Part shown: positions 49,632-57,423 of the stretch, piece by piece
Position numbering within the stretch: position 1 is the first letter of the stretch
How the letters are laid out: each line of letters starts with the position of its first letter
DNA from: Caulobacter sp.
GTDB lineage: Bacteria > Pseudomonadota > Alphaproteobacteria > Caulobacterales > Caulobacteraceae
Direction: 5' to 3'
NCBI GenBank assembly: GCA_030678995.1
Contig: JAUXTQ010000020.1
Coordinates: 1 to 64,000, forward strand
Length of the DNA: 64,000 nucleotides
Notes under the pieces: model-generated
The model's database searches: none
What the model was told of the DNA's origin: nothing
The model's input: only the letters and a program-made list of their open reading frames with translations
Program-made: the position numbers and the translations under genes

Positions 49632-49907
49632 TCAGGCGCTCTTTGGGATCAACCGGCTGACCTTCGCGCCCGTATCGTAACGCGAGGGACCGCCGAACAC
49701 CGCAATCTCGACCAGAATGTCCCCTCCCGGCTCGCTCGCCCACAGATAGTTTCGCTCCACCTCGACATTTCTCCCGTCAGGCGAAATTCCCTCGAAGGTG
49801 TCGCCCCACGGGGTGACCTTCGCCAGGTCGCGGTAGCGGATGGTCACGGCGCGCTTCAGCTCGTCCTCGGCCATGGCCAGGAAATGGGGATCGGCGGCGT
49901 CGGTCAT
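49632..49907 (-). CDS. Small protein of unknown family in tyrosine operon
   Basis: The start is the ATG that overlaps the cupin gene stop (4 bp). The 91-aa soluble product has HFLAMAEDELKRAVTIRYRD, KVTPWGDTFEGISPDG, NVEVERNYLWA and ILVEIAVFGGPSRYDTG. It is predicted mixed alpha/beta, with no signal peptide. I recognise no family. Position inside the operon, tightly coupled to the cupin gene, suggests a partner or accessory for homogentisate metabolism or for the cupin protein. Confidence 0.6.
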   Translation of the reverse strand: MTDAADPHFLAMAEDELKRAVTIRYRDLAKVTPWGDTFEGISPDGRNVEVERNYLWASEPGGDILVEIAVFGGPSRYDTGAKVSRLIPKSA

Positions 49908-50275
49908 ACCGTCACCCCCTGGGGCGCGGTGAAGGCGGAGGGCGCGGCGTCGCCGGTGTTCACCACCTCGGACGGCTCGAAGATGATCACCTCGGCCTCC
50001 TCGTCGGCGGCGGTGCGGTGCTCGACGCCGCGCGGCACGACCAGGAACTGGCCGGGACGCAGCGTCTCGACCCGGTCGCGGAACTCGACCCGGAAAACGC
50101 CCTTCCAGACCAGGAACATCTCCTCGGCATCCGCGTGGCTGTGCCAGGGGAACACGCCCTGGACCTTGACCAGCCGCACGTCCTGGCCGTTCAGCCGCGC
50201 GGCGACCTTCGGCCGCCAGTGCTCGGAGAAGGCGGCGAACTTGTCGGCGAGGTCGATTGTCCGCCCTTCGTTCAT
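49904..50275 (-). CDS. Cupin-domain protein in the homogentisate operon
   Basis: The 123-aa single cupin has FPWHSHADAEEMFLVWKGVFRVEF (the HxH...E metal motif) and ETLRPGQFLVVPRGVEHRTAA (the second His motif). These residues can bind one metal ion. It overlaps homogentisate dioxygenase and the 91-aa gene by 4 bp each. Small cupins like this can be isomerases, dioxygenases or sensors. Because no maleylacetoacetate isomerase is visible, it might fill that step, but this is speculation. Confidence 0.85.
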   Translation of the reverse strand: MNEGRTIDLADKFAAFSEHWRPKVAARLNGQDVRLVKVQGVFPWHSHADAEEMFLVWKGVFRVEFRDRVETLRPGQFLVVPRGVEHRTAADEEAEVIIFEPSEVVNTGDAAPSAFTAPQGVTV

Positions 50276-51405
50276 GCGCCCTTCCAGCTGTCGACATAGG
50301 CGGCGTTCTCGACCGCTGCCGCGCCGTCGCCGACGTCCAGCGGGTCGCGCGTGTCGATCATCACGGCGTATTCGTCGGTCGCCGGCTTGGGCTGGGTCAG
50401 CATGTTCTTCAGCGCCTTGGGGTGCGGACCGTGGGTGAAGCCCGACGGGTGGAAGGTAAGCATGCCGGCGTCGATGCCGTCGCGGCTGAAGAAGTCGCCG
50501 GCGTGGTAGAACAGCACCTCGTCGTAGTCGTCGTTGTTGTGGAAGAACGGGATCTTGATCGCCCCCGGATCGGTCTCGAACGGCCTGGGCGCGAAGGTGC
50601 AGACGACGAACCGGTCGGCCAGGAAGGTGGTGTGGACGCTGGGCGGCAGGTGGTAGCGATGGCTGTTGAGCGGCCGGAAGTCGCGCACGTTGCTCTTCGC
50701 CGGCGCCCGCTCGCCGTGCCAGCCGACGGCGTCCAACGGGTTCCAGGGATAGGTGGCCGTCGAGACCTGGTCGCGCTTCTTGATCCGCACGGGGAAGGTC
50801 CCCGTCTCGCCCTGGTGAGTGCGGAAAGCGTCGTCCATCTCCGGCGTCGCCAGCAGGGCCGGATCGAACAGGGCGTGGGGGCCGAGCAGGCCCTTGTCCG
50901 GCAGGGTGAAGTGGCCGTTGGTGGCCTGGATCATGAGCACCGCCGTGGGCGCGGCGGGGCTTAGCCGCCACATGGTCCCGCGCGGCAGATAGAGGTAGTC
51001 GCCGGCCTCGTAGGCCAGCCGGCCGAAGTCGCAGAAGAGGTCGCCGTCGCCGGCGTGGACGAACAGCAGCTGGTCGCCGTCGGCGTTGCGGGCGAGGTCC
51101 GGCATGGCGGCCGACAGCTTCCAGAAGCGCATCTCGCAGGCGGCGTTGTGCAGCACCACCGGGGCGTCCCATGGCGAGGACGCGACCTGGTTCAGGCCCT
51201 TCAGGTCGAAGGCCCGCGGGCGCAGGGGCCCCTCGAAGCTGGTCCAGCCGGTGGGCGGCTTGCGGTGATAGAGAAACGCCGCCGGGCCGAAGAAGCCCTC
51301 CTTGGACATCTCCCGCTCATAGGTTCCCTCGGGCAGGTCGGCGTGCGCCTGTTTGCTGTGCAGCCCCTGGGCGCCGCGGACGGGGATCCAGTTCTTACTG
51401 CTCAT
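50272..51405 (-). CDS. hmgA: Homogentisate 1,2-dioxygenase
   Basis: The 377-aa product starts MSSKNWIPVRGAQGLHSKQA. It has the HGD fold: RPRAFDLKGLNQVASSPWDAPVVLHN, GDGDLFCDFGRLAYEAGDYLYLPRGTMW, RYHLPPSVHTTFLADRFVVC, FHNNDDYDEVLFYHAGDFFSR and FHPSGFTHGPHP, with the His and Glu ligands of the non-haem iron. It opens homogentisate to maleylacetoacetate in tyrosine catabolism. It is shorter than the 430-aa eukaryotic-like form but typical of this alphaproteobacterial type. It overlaps both neighbours by 4 bp. Confidence 0.9.
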   Translation of the reverse strand: MSSKNWIPVRGAQGLHSKQAHADLPEGTYEREMSKEGFFGPAAFLYHRKPPTGWTSFEGPLRPRAFDLKGLNQVASSPWDAPVVLHNAACEMRFWKLSAAMPDLARNADGDQLLFVHAGDGDLFCDFGRLAYEAGDYLYLPRGTMWRLSPAAPTAVLMIQATNGHFTLPDKGLLGPHALFDPALLATPEMDDAFRTHQGETGTFPVRIKKRDQVSTATYPWNPLDAVGWHGERAPAKSNVRDFRPLNSHRYHLPPSVHTTFLADRFVVCTFAPRPFETDPGAIKIPFFHNNDDYDEVLFYHAGDFFSRDGIDAGMLTFHPSGFTHGPHPKALKNMLTQPKPATDEYAVMIDTRDPLDVGDGAAAVENAAYVDSWKGA

Positions 51406-52451
51406 GGCTCGTCCTTGTAGATCGAGATCACGCTCGCCTGCCCCTGCGCGGCGCGGGCGCGGTACATGCCGGAGGTGTTGAAGCTCCAGGCCATCTGGCC
51501 GTCGGGGGTCAGGGCGACAATGCCGCCGTCGCCGCCGAGGGCCGTCAGCCGCGTCTGGATCACCTCGTCGGCGGCCTGCTGCAGGGTCATGCCCTTGTAC
51601 TGGACGAGGGCGCAGATCTCGCGGGCGACGGTCAGGCGGATGAAATACTCGCCGGTCCCGGTGGCCGAGACGGCGCAGGACTGGTTGGAGGCGTAGGTGC
51701 CGGCCCCGATGATCGGGGCGTCGCCGACCCGGCCCCATCGCTTGGCCGTGGTGCCGCCGGTGGAGGTGCCCGCCGCCAGGTTGCCGGCGCTGTCCAGGGC
51801 GACCACGCCAACGGTGCCGAACTTGCGGTCGTCAGGGATGTCGATGAAGGCGTGCGGCTCGGGCGCGCCCTTGGGCCGGGGCGGAACCGGCAGACCCTGG
51901 TCGGTCAACGCCTTGATCAGCTGGGCCCAGCGCCGCTCGGTGAAGAACCAGGCCGGGTCGACCTGTTCCAGCCCCACCGAGGCGGCAAAGGCGTCGGCGC
52001 CGGCGCCGATCATCATCACGTGGCGAGACTTCTCCATCACCGCGCGGGCGAGGCTGATCGGGTGGCGGGTGCGGGTGACGCCGGCCACCGAGCCGGCCTT
52101 CAGCGTCGCGCCGTCCATGACGGCCGCATCCAGCTCGTTGCGGCCCTCGGCGGTGAACACGGCGCCCCGGCCGGCGTTGAACAGGGGATCGTCCTCGAAC
52201 TCCAGGATCACCGCCTCGACGGCGTCCATGGCCGTGCCGCCCTGTTCGAGCACCGCCGTGCCGGTCCTGACCGCCCGGTCCATGGCCGCGCGGTAGGCGG
52301 CCTCCGCTTCCGGCGACATCTGGTTGCGCTCGATCACCCCGGCCCCGCCGTGAATGACGAGCGCCCATTTGGGCCTGGCGAGAACCGGCGTTGCCATGAG
52401 GGCAAACACGCCAAACGCAACCAGTGCGAGTTTTCCGTATTGCTTGATCAA
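51402..52451 (-). CDS. Secreted isoaspartyl peptidase / L-asparaginase (Ntn type)
   Basis: The 349-aa precursor has a signal peptide (LALVAFGVFALMATPVLA, cleavage near 26) and a plant-type asparaginase domain: IHGGAGVIERNQMSPE, FNAGRGAVFTAEGRNELDAAVMDG and the autocleavage site FGT213VGVVALD with Thr213 as nucleophile. GTSTGGTTAKRWGRVGDAPIIGAGTYA follows. It cleaves itself into two chains and hydrolyses isoaspartyl dipeptides or asparagine in the periplasm. Being first in an operon with homogentisate dioxygenase (4-bp overlap) is unusual; it may simply share amino-acid scavenging control. Confidence 0.92.
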   Translation of the reverse strand: MIKQYGKLALVAFGVFALMATPVLARPKWALVIHGGAGVIERNQMSPEAEAAYRAAMDRAVRTGTAVLEQGGTAMDAVEAVILEFEDDPLFNAGRGAVFTAEGRNELDAAVMDGATLKAGSVAGVTRTRHPISLARAVMEKSRHVMMIGAGADAFAASVGLEQVDPAWFFTERRWAQLIKALTDQGLPVPPRPKGAPEPHAFIDIPDDRKFGTVGVVALDSAGNLAAGTSTGGTTAKRWGRVGDAPIIGAGTYASNQSCAVSATGTGEYFIRLTVAREICALVQYKGMTLQQAADEVIQTRLTALGGDGGIVALTPDGQMAWSFNTSGMYRARAAQGQASVISIYKDEP

Positions 52452-52474
52452 CCTGTTCGTCCTATGTTCACGCC

Positions 52475-52678
52475 ATGTCCGAAGGGCCCGACAACATCGT
52501 GCTCCAGTACCTGCGACACATCTCGACGCAGGTCGACCGGCTTGTCGAGGAGGTCTCCGAGATCAAGGTCCGGCTGACCAACGTCGAAGAGAACCTCGTC
52601 GTACTGAACCGCCGCATGGACCGTTTCGAACAACGGCTGGACCGCATCGAAATCCGTCTCGGCCTGGCGGAAGCCTAA
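52475..52678 (+). CDS. Small coiled-coil protein
   Basis: The 67-aa product is almost entirely a heptad-pattern helix: NIVLQYLRHISTQVDRLVEE, VRLTNVEENLVVLNRRMDRF, RLDRIEIRLGL. It lies on the plus strand between two minus-strand genes of the tyrosine region and overlaps the 3' end of the HPPD gene by 4 bp (convergent). Proteins of this type (xxVLxxLRxIx...) occur widely in alphaproteobacteria, often with unknown role. No membrane segment is seen. Confidence 0.7.
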   Translation: MSEGPDNIVLQYLRHISTQVDRLVEEVSEIKVRLTNVEENLVVLNRRMDRFEQRLDRIEIRLGLAEA

Positions 52679-53757
52679 ACCTTCACCACGCCCCGGCGGA
52701 TCTGGTCGAGTTCGATGGACTCGAACAGCGCCTTGAAGTTGCCCTCGCCGAAGCCCTCGTTGCCCTTGCGCTGGATGATCTCGAAGAAGATCGGGCCGAC
52801 CTGGTTCTCGGTGAAGATCTGCAGCAGCAGGCCCTGGCCTTCGGTCGGGGCGCCGTCGAGCAGGATGTGCTGCGTCTTCAGGCGGGCGGTGTCCTCGCCG
52901 TGGCCGACCACCCGGCCGTCGAGCAGCTCGTAGTAGCTGTCTGGCGTGGTCTGGAACTTCACGCCGCGGGCGCGAAGGGTCTCCACGGTCTTGAAGATGT
53001 CGTCCGTGCCGAAGGCCAGGTGCTGGATGCCCTCGCCCTTGTAGTCGCGCAGGAACTCCTCGATCTGGCTCTGGTCGTCCTGGCTCTCGTTCAGCGGGAT
53101 GCGGATCTTGCCGTCCGGGCTGGTCATCGCCTTGGAGAACAGGCCGGTGACCTTGCCCTCGATGTCGAAGTAGCGGATCTCGCGGAAATTGAAGACCCGC
53201 TCGTAGAACTCCGCCCATTTCGCCATGCCGCCCCGGAAGACGTTGTGGGTCAGGTGGTCGAGGTAGGTCAGGCCGACGCCGTTCTTCGCCTCGGCCGCTT
53301 CCGCGCCGGGGATCGGCAGGAAGTCGACGTCATAGATCTCCTGGGCGCCGTAGCGGTCCACCAGGTAGAGGTTGGTGCCGCCGATGCCCTCGATGGCCGG
53401 GATGTTCAGCTCCATCGGACCGACCAGGCCCTGCACCGGCGTCGCGCCACGCTCGACGGCCATCTTCAGGGCCGTTGCGGCGTCGCGGACGCGGAAGGCC
53501 ATGGCGTTGGCGGACGGGCCGTGAACCTCGCGGAACTGCGCCGGCTGGCCCTCCGGTTCCATGTTCAGGATGAAGTTGATGTCGCCCTGGCGGAAGCGCA
53601 GCACGTTCTTGGAGCGGTGCTTCGACACCGCCGTGAAGCCCATCGACTCGAACAGCGCCTTGAGCGCCTCCGGCTCGGGCGAGGTGAACTCGACGAACTC
53701 GAAGCCGTCGGTCCCCAGCGGGTTGTCGAACAGGTCGGCCTTGGGTTGGGCGTTCAT
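52675..53757 (-). CDS. hppD: 4-Hydroxyphenylpyruvate dioxygenase
   Basis: The 360-aa VOC-fold enzyme has GFEFVEFTSPEPEALKALFESMGF, LTYLDHLTHNVFRGGMAKWAEFYERVFNF with the first His, GEGIQHLAFGTDDIFKTVETL with the second His, and FTENQVGPIFFEIIQRKGNEGFGEGNFKALFESIE with the Glu ligand. It converts 4-hydroxyphenylpyruvate to homogentisate, supplying hmgA. It is the first gene of the tyrosine region, with the divergent coiled-coil gene in between. All key residues are present. Confidence 0.97.
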   Translation of the reverse strand: MNAQPKADLFDNPLGTDGFEFVEFTSPEPEALKALFESMGFTAVSKHRSKNVLRFRQGDINFILNMEPEGQPAQFREVHGPSANAMAFRVRDAATALKMAVERGATPVQGLVGPMELNIPAIEGIGGTNLYLVDRYGAQEIYDVDFLPIPGAEAAEAKNGVGLTYLDHLTHNVFRGGMAKWAEFYERVFNFREIRYFDIEGKVTGLFSKAMTSPDGKIRIPLNESQDDQSQIEEFLRDYKGEGIQHLAFGTDDIFKTVETLRARGVKFQTTPDSYYELLDGRVVGHGEDTARLKTQHILLDGAPTEGQGLLLQIFTENQVGPIFFEIIQRKGNEGFGEGNFKALFESIELDQIRRGVVKV

Positions 53758-53799
53758 CGGAGTCTCCTTCGCGTTCGGGCGCGTTAGTAACAGATGAAA

Positions 53800-54189
53800 C
53801 TAAAGCCGGGTAGCCGCCTCGAAGCCGATCCATGGATGACGGCTCTCGTCGTAGACCGTGCGGACCGGCATGGGGAAGGTCGGGTCGGCGAAGGCCCCGA
53901 CGGCGACGCAGATGATGCCCGGCCGGCTTTCCGCCTCCCAGAACACCGTCGAGCCGCAGGTCGGGCAGAAGTGCATGGTGCTGGGGTTTCCGCTTTCCGC
54001 GATGCGGCCATACGCGTTCGAAGCGCCGTTCACCGAGACCGCCTCGCGTGGATAGACGGCGACGAGACCGAAAGCCGAGCCGGTGCGCCGCTGGCAGTCG
54101 AGGCAACTGCAAAGCGACACCACATTGGGCTCGCCCTCGCAGGTCGCCGTCAGGCCGCCACAGGCGCAGGTCGCGGTCCGTGTCGTCAC
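53800..54189 (-). CDS. GFA/CENP-V-like zinc protein
   Basis: The 129-aa protein has the GFA (glutathione-dependent formaldehyde-activating-like) domain: CACGG near the N-terminus, CSCLDCQRRTGSAFG, then FCPTCGSTVFWEAESRPG. These Cys bind two zinc ions. Most family members do not act on formaldehyde and have no known substrate. It ends 42 bp upstream of the HPPD start and could be co-transcribed. Cytosolic. Confidence 0.9.
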   Translation of the reverse strand: MTTRTATCACGGLTATCEGEPNVVSLCSCLDCQRRTGSAFGLVAVYPREAVSVNGASNAYGRIAESGNPSTMHFCPTCGSTVFWEAESRPGIICVAVGAFADPTFPMPVRTVYDESRHPWIGFEAATRL

Positions 54190-54249
54190 CGGTATCCCTT
54201 TTCAGTGCAGGCGGGAGACAAGCCCTTCGCACCCTGTTAGCACAGCCTC

Positions 54250-54849
54250 ATGCTGCGCCGACTTTACGACTGGGTGATGGGGCTCGCCGCCTCGAAACAC
54301 GCCCCCTCCGCCCTGTTCGCGATCTCCTTCGCCGAGAGCTCCTTTTTTCCCGTCCCGCCGGACGTAATGCTGGCGCCGATGGTGCTGGCCCAGCCTGACA
54401 AGGCCTGGCGCTACGCGGCCCTGTGCACCCTGGCCTCGGTGCTGGGCGGGATGCTGGGATACGCCATCGGCTTCTTCCTGCAGGATTTCGCCCTGTGGTT
54501 GATGTCCCTGTCCGGCAACGGCGGCGGCCTGGCCGAGTTCCAGTGCTGGTACGCCGAATGGGGCGTGTGGGTGATCCTGATCAAGGGCCTGACGCCGATC
54601 CCCTACAAGCTGGTGACCATCGCCTCGGGTCTGGCCCAGTTCGCCTTCCCGGTGTTCATCGCCGCCTCGGTGGTCACCCGCGGGGCGCGGTTCTTCCTCG
54701 TGGCCGCCGTGGTCAGGAAGTTCGGCCCGGCCATGCTGCCGGTGATCGAGCGTCGCCTGGCGCTGTTCGCCGGCCTTGCGATCGCCATTGTTGTGGGAGG
54801 ACTTGTGGCCAGCCATTATCTCGGATCTGGATCGACCGGCGCCTGCTGA
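54250..54849 (+). CDS. YqaA/DedA-like (VTT domain) membrane protein
   Basis: The 199-aa membrane protein has the SNARE-associated/VTT core: LFAISFAESSFFPVPPDVMLAPMVLA, GGMLGYAIGFFLQ, ILIKGLTPIPYKLVTIASGLAQF and RGARFFLVAAVVRKFG. The E...PxP and GxTPxPY motifs mark the YqaA branch of the DedA superfamily, proposed to scramble or transport lipids or ions across the inner membrane. It is the first gene of an operon with dsbB and coq7, separated by 2 bp from dsbB. Confidence 0.88.
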   Translation: MLRRLYDWVMGLAASKHAPSALFAISFAESSFFPVPPDVMLAPMVLAQPDKAWRYAALCTLASVLGGMLGYAIGFFLQDFALWLMSLSGNGGGLAEFQCWYAEWGVWVILIKGLTPIPYKLVTIASGLAQFAFPVFIAASVVTRGARFFLVAAVVRKFGPAMLPVIERRLALFAGLAIAIVVGGLVASHYLGSGSTGAC

Positions 54850-54851
54850 CC

Positions 54852-55361
54852 ATGAAAGCCTACCTCGACCGCCTCCTCGCCAACTGGCCCCTGGTCGCCG
54901 CCCTCGTGTCGGCGCTGATGTTGGCCATCGCCCACGCCTTCGAGACCTTCGGCGGACTGGCCCCCTGCACCCTCTGCCTCAAGGCGCGGGAGGTCTACTG
55001 GGTGGCTCTGACGGTCGGCCTGGGCCTGTTTCTCGCCGGCCGCTTCATCACCGACGACCGGGTCCGCCGGATCGGCGGCCTGCTGCTGGCGGTGATCTTC
55101 CTCGTCGGGGTCGGGGTGGCGGTCTATCACGCCGGGGCGGAATGGAAGTTCTGGCCCGGCCCGCAGAGCTGCGCCGCCGGCGGCGCGGGGGTCAACCTCG
55201 ACAGCCTCGACGCCATTCTCAAGGGCGCGAAGATCAAGCCCCCGGCCTGCGACGAGGCGGCCTGGGTGTTCCTGGGCCTGTCCATGGCCGGCTGGAACGG
55301 TCTGGTCTCGCTGGGCCTGACGGCGCTCAGCGTGATGGCCGTGAGGCGTCCCCGTGACTGA
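54852..55361 (+). CDS. dsbB: Disulfide bond formation protein B
   Basis: The 169-aa four-helix membrane protein has the CTLC motif at residues 39-42 facing the periplasm and a second Cys pair in PQSCAAGG and PPACDEA in the second loop. It reoxidises DsbA and passes electrons to ubiquinone. This links well with the coq7 gene, which overlaps its 3' end by 8 bp and makes ubiquinone. The length is typical for alphaproteobacterial DsbB-like proteins. No dsbA is in the window. Confidence 0.92.
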   Translation: MKAYLDRLLANWPLVAALVSALMLAIAHAFETFGGLAPCTLCLKAREVYWVALTVGLGLFLAGRFITDDRVRRIGGLLLAVIFLVGVGVAVYHAGAEWKFWPGPQSCAAGGAGVNLDSLDAILKGAKIKPPACDEAAWVFLGLSMAGWNGLVSLGLTALSVMAVRRPRD

Positions 55362-55917
55362 GCGCCCGGTCCCACCCCGGCCCGGCCGTGGCGCATCCCG
55401 CGCGCGCCTGGCCGAAATCCTGCGCGTCGACCATGCCGGCGAGCTGGGGGCGGTGCACATCTATCGCGGCCAGCAGGCGGTGCTGGGCAAGGCGCGCGGC
55501 CATGAACGGGTGACCGCCCAGCTGGGCGAAATGGAGGGCCAGGAGGCGGTGCATCTGGCCCGGTTCGACGCCCTTCTGTACCAGCACCAGGTCCGCCCGA
55601 CCCTGCTGGCGCCCCTGTGGCGCGCCGCCGGCTTCGCTCTGGGCGCCGGCACGGCCCTTCTGGGCGACAAGGCCGCCCATGCCTGTACCGAGGCGGTCGA
55701 AACGGTGATCGAGGGTCACTACGCCGGCCAGATCGCCGAACTGGCCGAGCGCGAGCCCGCCCTGGCCGCCGAGCTGTCGAAGTTCCGCGACGAGGAGCTG
55801 GCGCACCGCGATCTGGCCATTGAGGAGGGCGCGAAAGACGCCCCGGGCTATCCCCTGCTGTCGGCCCTGATCCGCGCCGGCTGCAAGGCCGCGATCAGAA
55901 TCAGCGAGAAGGTCTGA
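55354..55917 (+). CDS. coq7: Demethoxyubiquinone hydroxylase (COQ7 family)
   Basis: The start is a GTG inside the end of dsbB. The 187-aa diiron enzyme has ILRVDHAGELGAVHIYRGQ (first Glu), EMEGQEAVHLARFDALL (Glu and His), a VETVIEGHYAGQI motif, and FRDEELAHRDLAIEEGA (last Glu and His): the two ExxH-type pairs of the COQ7/CAT5 family. It hydroxylates demethoxyubiquinone, the next-to-last step of ubiquinone synthesis, at the inner membrane. A GGGACAGACACC palindrome begins at the base after its stop codon. Confidence 0.95.
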   Translation: MTERPVPPRPGRGASRARLAEILRVDHAGELGAVHIYRGQQAVLGKARGHERVTAQLGEMEGQEAVHLARFDALLYQHQVRPTLLAPLWRAAGFALGAGTALLGDKAAHACTEAVETVIEGHYAGQIAELAEREPALAAELSKFRDEELAHRDLAIEEGAKDAPGYPLLSALIRAGCKAAIRISEKV

Positions 55918-55944
55918 GGGACAGACACCCCTGGTGTCTGTCCC
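55918..55944. repeat. GGGACAGACACC palindrome
   Basis: GGGACAGACACC, loop CCT, GGTGTCTGTCCC. It starts at the first base after the coq7 TGA stop. Confidence 0.9.
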
Positions 55945-55989
55945 TGCGGTGCGGAAGGTCCAGGAACCACCGGAACGGCCACGGGTTGA

Positions 55990-56136
55990 ATGCCTATGCC
56001 CGATCCAGATCCCCGCAAGGAACCCGACCCCGCGCCGCCGGTTGAGCCGCCGCCGCCGGAAATCGACCCGGATCTCCCCGGCGAGCCCGACCCGGCGCCA
56101 GCCTATGATCCCCCGGAACCGGATACGGTGTCCTAG
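55990..56136 (+). CDS. Short Pro/Asp/Glu-rich peptide
   Basis: The 48-aa ORF begins MPMPDPDPRKEPDPAPP and is almost wholly Pro, Asp and Glu, ending EPDTVS. The second ATG (55996) is an alternative start. There is no good ribosome site, so expression is uncertain, but the codons follow the third-position GC bias of real genes. Similar acidic PDPDP-type small ORFs are seen in related genomes (recollection, not checked). Its stop touches a palindromic element. Confidence 0.4.
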   Translation: MPMPDPDPRKEPDPAPPVEPPPPEIDPDLPGEPDPAPAYDPPEPDTVS

Positions 56137-56249
56137 ATGCTCCCCATCGGGGGAGCTGTCAGTCCGCAGGACTGACTGAGGGGGTCCGCTCAGATTTAGG
56201 GTGACCCCCTCCGGCCCTTCGGGCCACCTCCCCCGAGAGGGGAGGATCA
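56136..56249. repeat. Palindromic element CTCCCCATCGGGGGAG type, copy B
   Basis: The left end is ATGCTCCCCATCGGGGGAGC, the middle GAGGGGGTCCGCTCAGAT...GACCCCCTC, the right end ACCTCCCCCGAGAGGGGAGG. It is the inverted partner of 36227-36340. Its right edge includes the stop codon of the PilZ gene. Confidence 0.85.
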
Positions 56250-56594
56250 GCGCAGGGCCATCTGGCTCCAGATAGCGCGCAGGGCGCGGAGCTGTTTCTC
56301 GGTGGTCTCGCGCAGGTCGTGGCGGGCCTTCAGGGCCAGGCCGACGCGATTGCCGCGCCGCCAGATTACCTCCACGTCCCAGGCAATGCCTTCCTTGACC
56401 TGGATCAGATGCATGTGACTGGGGATCAGGTGCGGAGTGGTGGTCTCGATCATCGCGCCGTCGGCGCTGATGTTGCGGATGGTGCAGTCGAAGGTGACCG
56501 TGGCGTCCTCATTGGCCAGCTTGCCGGCCAGCAGCGCGCGCTGGCGCAACCGGCCACGACGATCAACGGACTTGGAGGCGGTCACCGAGGTCAT
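56247..56594 (-). CDS. PilZ domain protein (c-di-GMP binding)
   Basis: The 115-aa protein has a PilZ domain with the Arg motif in RRGRLRQRALLAG and the second motif CTIRNISADGAMIET (D/NxSxxG form: NISADG). IAWDVEVIWRRGNRVGLALK follows, then a basic C-terminal helix. Both c-di-GMP-binding motifs are present. As a single-domain protein it would act by binding a partner. Caulobacterales use such proteins in motility and surface attachment; the target is unknown. Confidence 0.9.
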   Translation of the reverse strand: MTSVTASKSVDRRGRLRQRALLAGKLANEDATVTFDCTIRNISADGAMIETTTPHLIPSHMHLIQVKEGIAWDVEVIWRRGNRVGLALKARHDLRETTEKQLRALRAIWSQMALR

Positions 56595-56638
56595 GCCGTC
56601 ATCATGGACCGCATGGGTTGACAGACCGTTGTGCGGTT

Positions 56639-56851
56639 TCAGGTGCGGGACGGCGCCCGCGCCTCGGCCAGGCAGCCCTTGATGGCCTCCCAGCACCCCG
56701 GCACGCCCAGCGCGCCGATGAAGGCGCCGGCCACCGCGAACGGCAATCTGATCACATCGAAGATACGCATCATCCCTGCCCCCTCGGGGTGAACGGCCTG
56801 ATGGTCCAACGCTCCGGGGGCGGATCGGTTTCCTCCGGACATCGTCATCAT
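56639..56851 (-). CDS. Small protein with one hydrophobic segment, downstream of HNH gene
   Basis: The frame starts at the ATG overlapping the HNH stop codon (4 bp), giving 70 aa; a later MMRIF start gives 44 aa. The C-terminal part, RIFDVIRLPFAVAGAFIGAL then GCWEAIKGCLAEA, contains a probable membrane helix and two Cys. The first 26 residues look like weak coding sequence. The overlap favours co-translation with the HNH protein. No family recognised. Confidence 0.45.
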   Translation of the reverse strand: MMTMSGGNRSAPGALDHQAVHPEGAGMMRIFDVIRLPFAVAGAFIGALGVPGCWEAIKGCLAEARAPSRT

Positions 56852-57423
56852 GCCTCCAGTTCGATGTCCCAGTACAGATAGTCGAGCCAGCTTTCGTGCA
56901 GGAAGCCGGGCGGAAACCGGCGGCCGTGGTCCTGCAGCTCGTGCATCGACGGGCGGCGCGGGTGGCGGTGCGGATGCATGTGAGCCTCGCGCGGGGTTCG
57001 CCCGCCCTTGGCCAGGTTGCACCGGGCGCAGGCGGTGACGATGTTCTCCCACGTCGTACGCCCGCCCCGTGACCGCGGGATGACATGGTCGAAGGTCAGA
57101 TCGGACGGCGAGCTGCAGTACTGGCAGCTGAAGCTGTCGCGCAGGAACAGGTTGAACCGGGTGAAGGCCGGCGGGCGGTCCTGGGCCACATAGGACTTCA
57201 GGCAAACCACGCTGGGCAGCCGCATCTCGAACGAGGGGCTGTGGACCATCTTGTCGTAGGTGGAGATGACCTCGACCCGGTCGAGGAAGACAGCCTTGAT
57301 GACCTCCTGCCAGGGCCATAGCGACAGGGGGTAGTAGCTGAGCGGCCGGTAGTCGGCGTTCAGCACCAGGGCGGGCCAGCCCGACGGCGGCGCCTTGAGC
57401 ACCTTGGCTCTGTGCAGCGTCAT
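56848..57423 (-). CDS. HNH endonuclease family protein
   Basis: The 191-aa protein has LVLNADYRPLSYYPLSLWPWQEVIKAVFLDRVEVI at the N-terminus. The HNH core is CQYCSSPSDLTFDHVIPRSRGG followed by NIVTACARCNLAKGG, with two CxxC pairs for zinc and the DH catalytic pair. This form is widespread and chromosomal in alphaproteobacteria and is not tied to phage. The role is unknown, possibly DNA repair or restriction. The C-terminal 40 residues have a His/Arg-rich run (MHPHRHPRRPS). Confidence 0.93.
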   Translation of the reverse strand: MTLHRAKVLKAPPSGWPALVLNADYRPLSYYPLSLWPWQEVIKAVFLDRVEVISTYDKMVHSPSFEMRLPSVVCLKSYVAQDRPPAFTRFNLFLRDSFSCQYCSSPSDLTFDHVIPRSRGGRTTWENIVTACARCNLAKGGRTPREAHMHPHRHPRRPSMHELQDHGRRFPPGFLHESWLDYLYWDIELEA

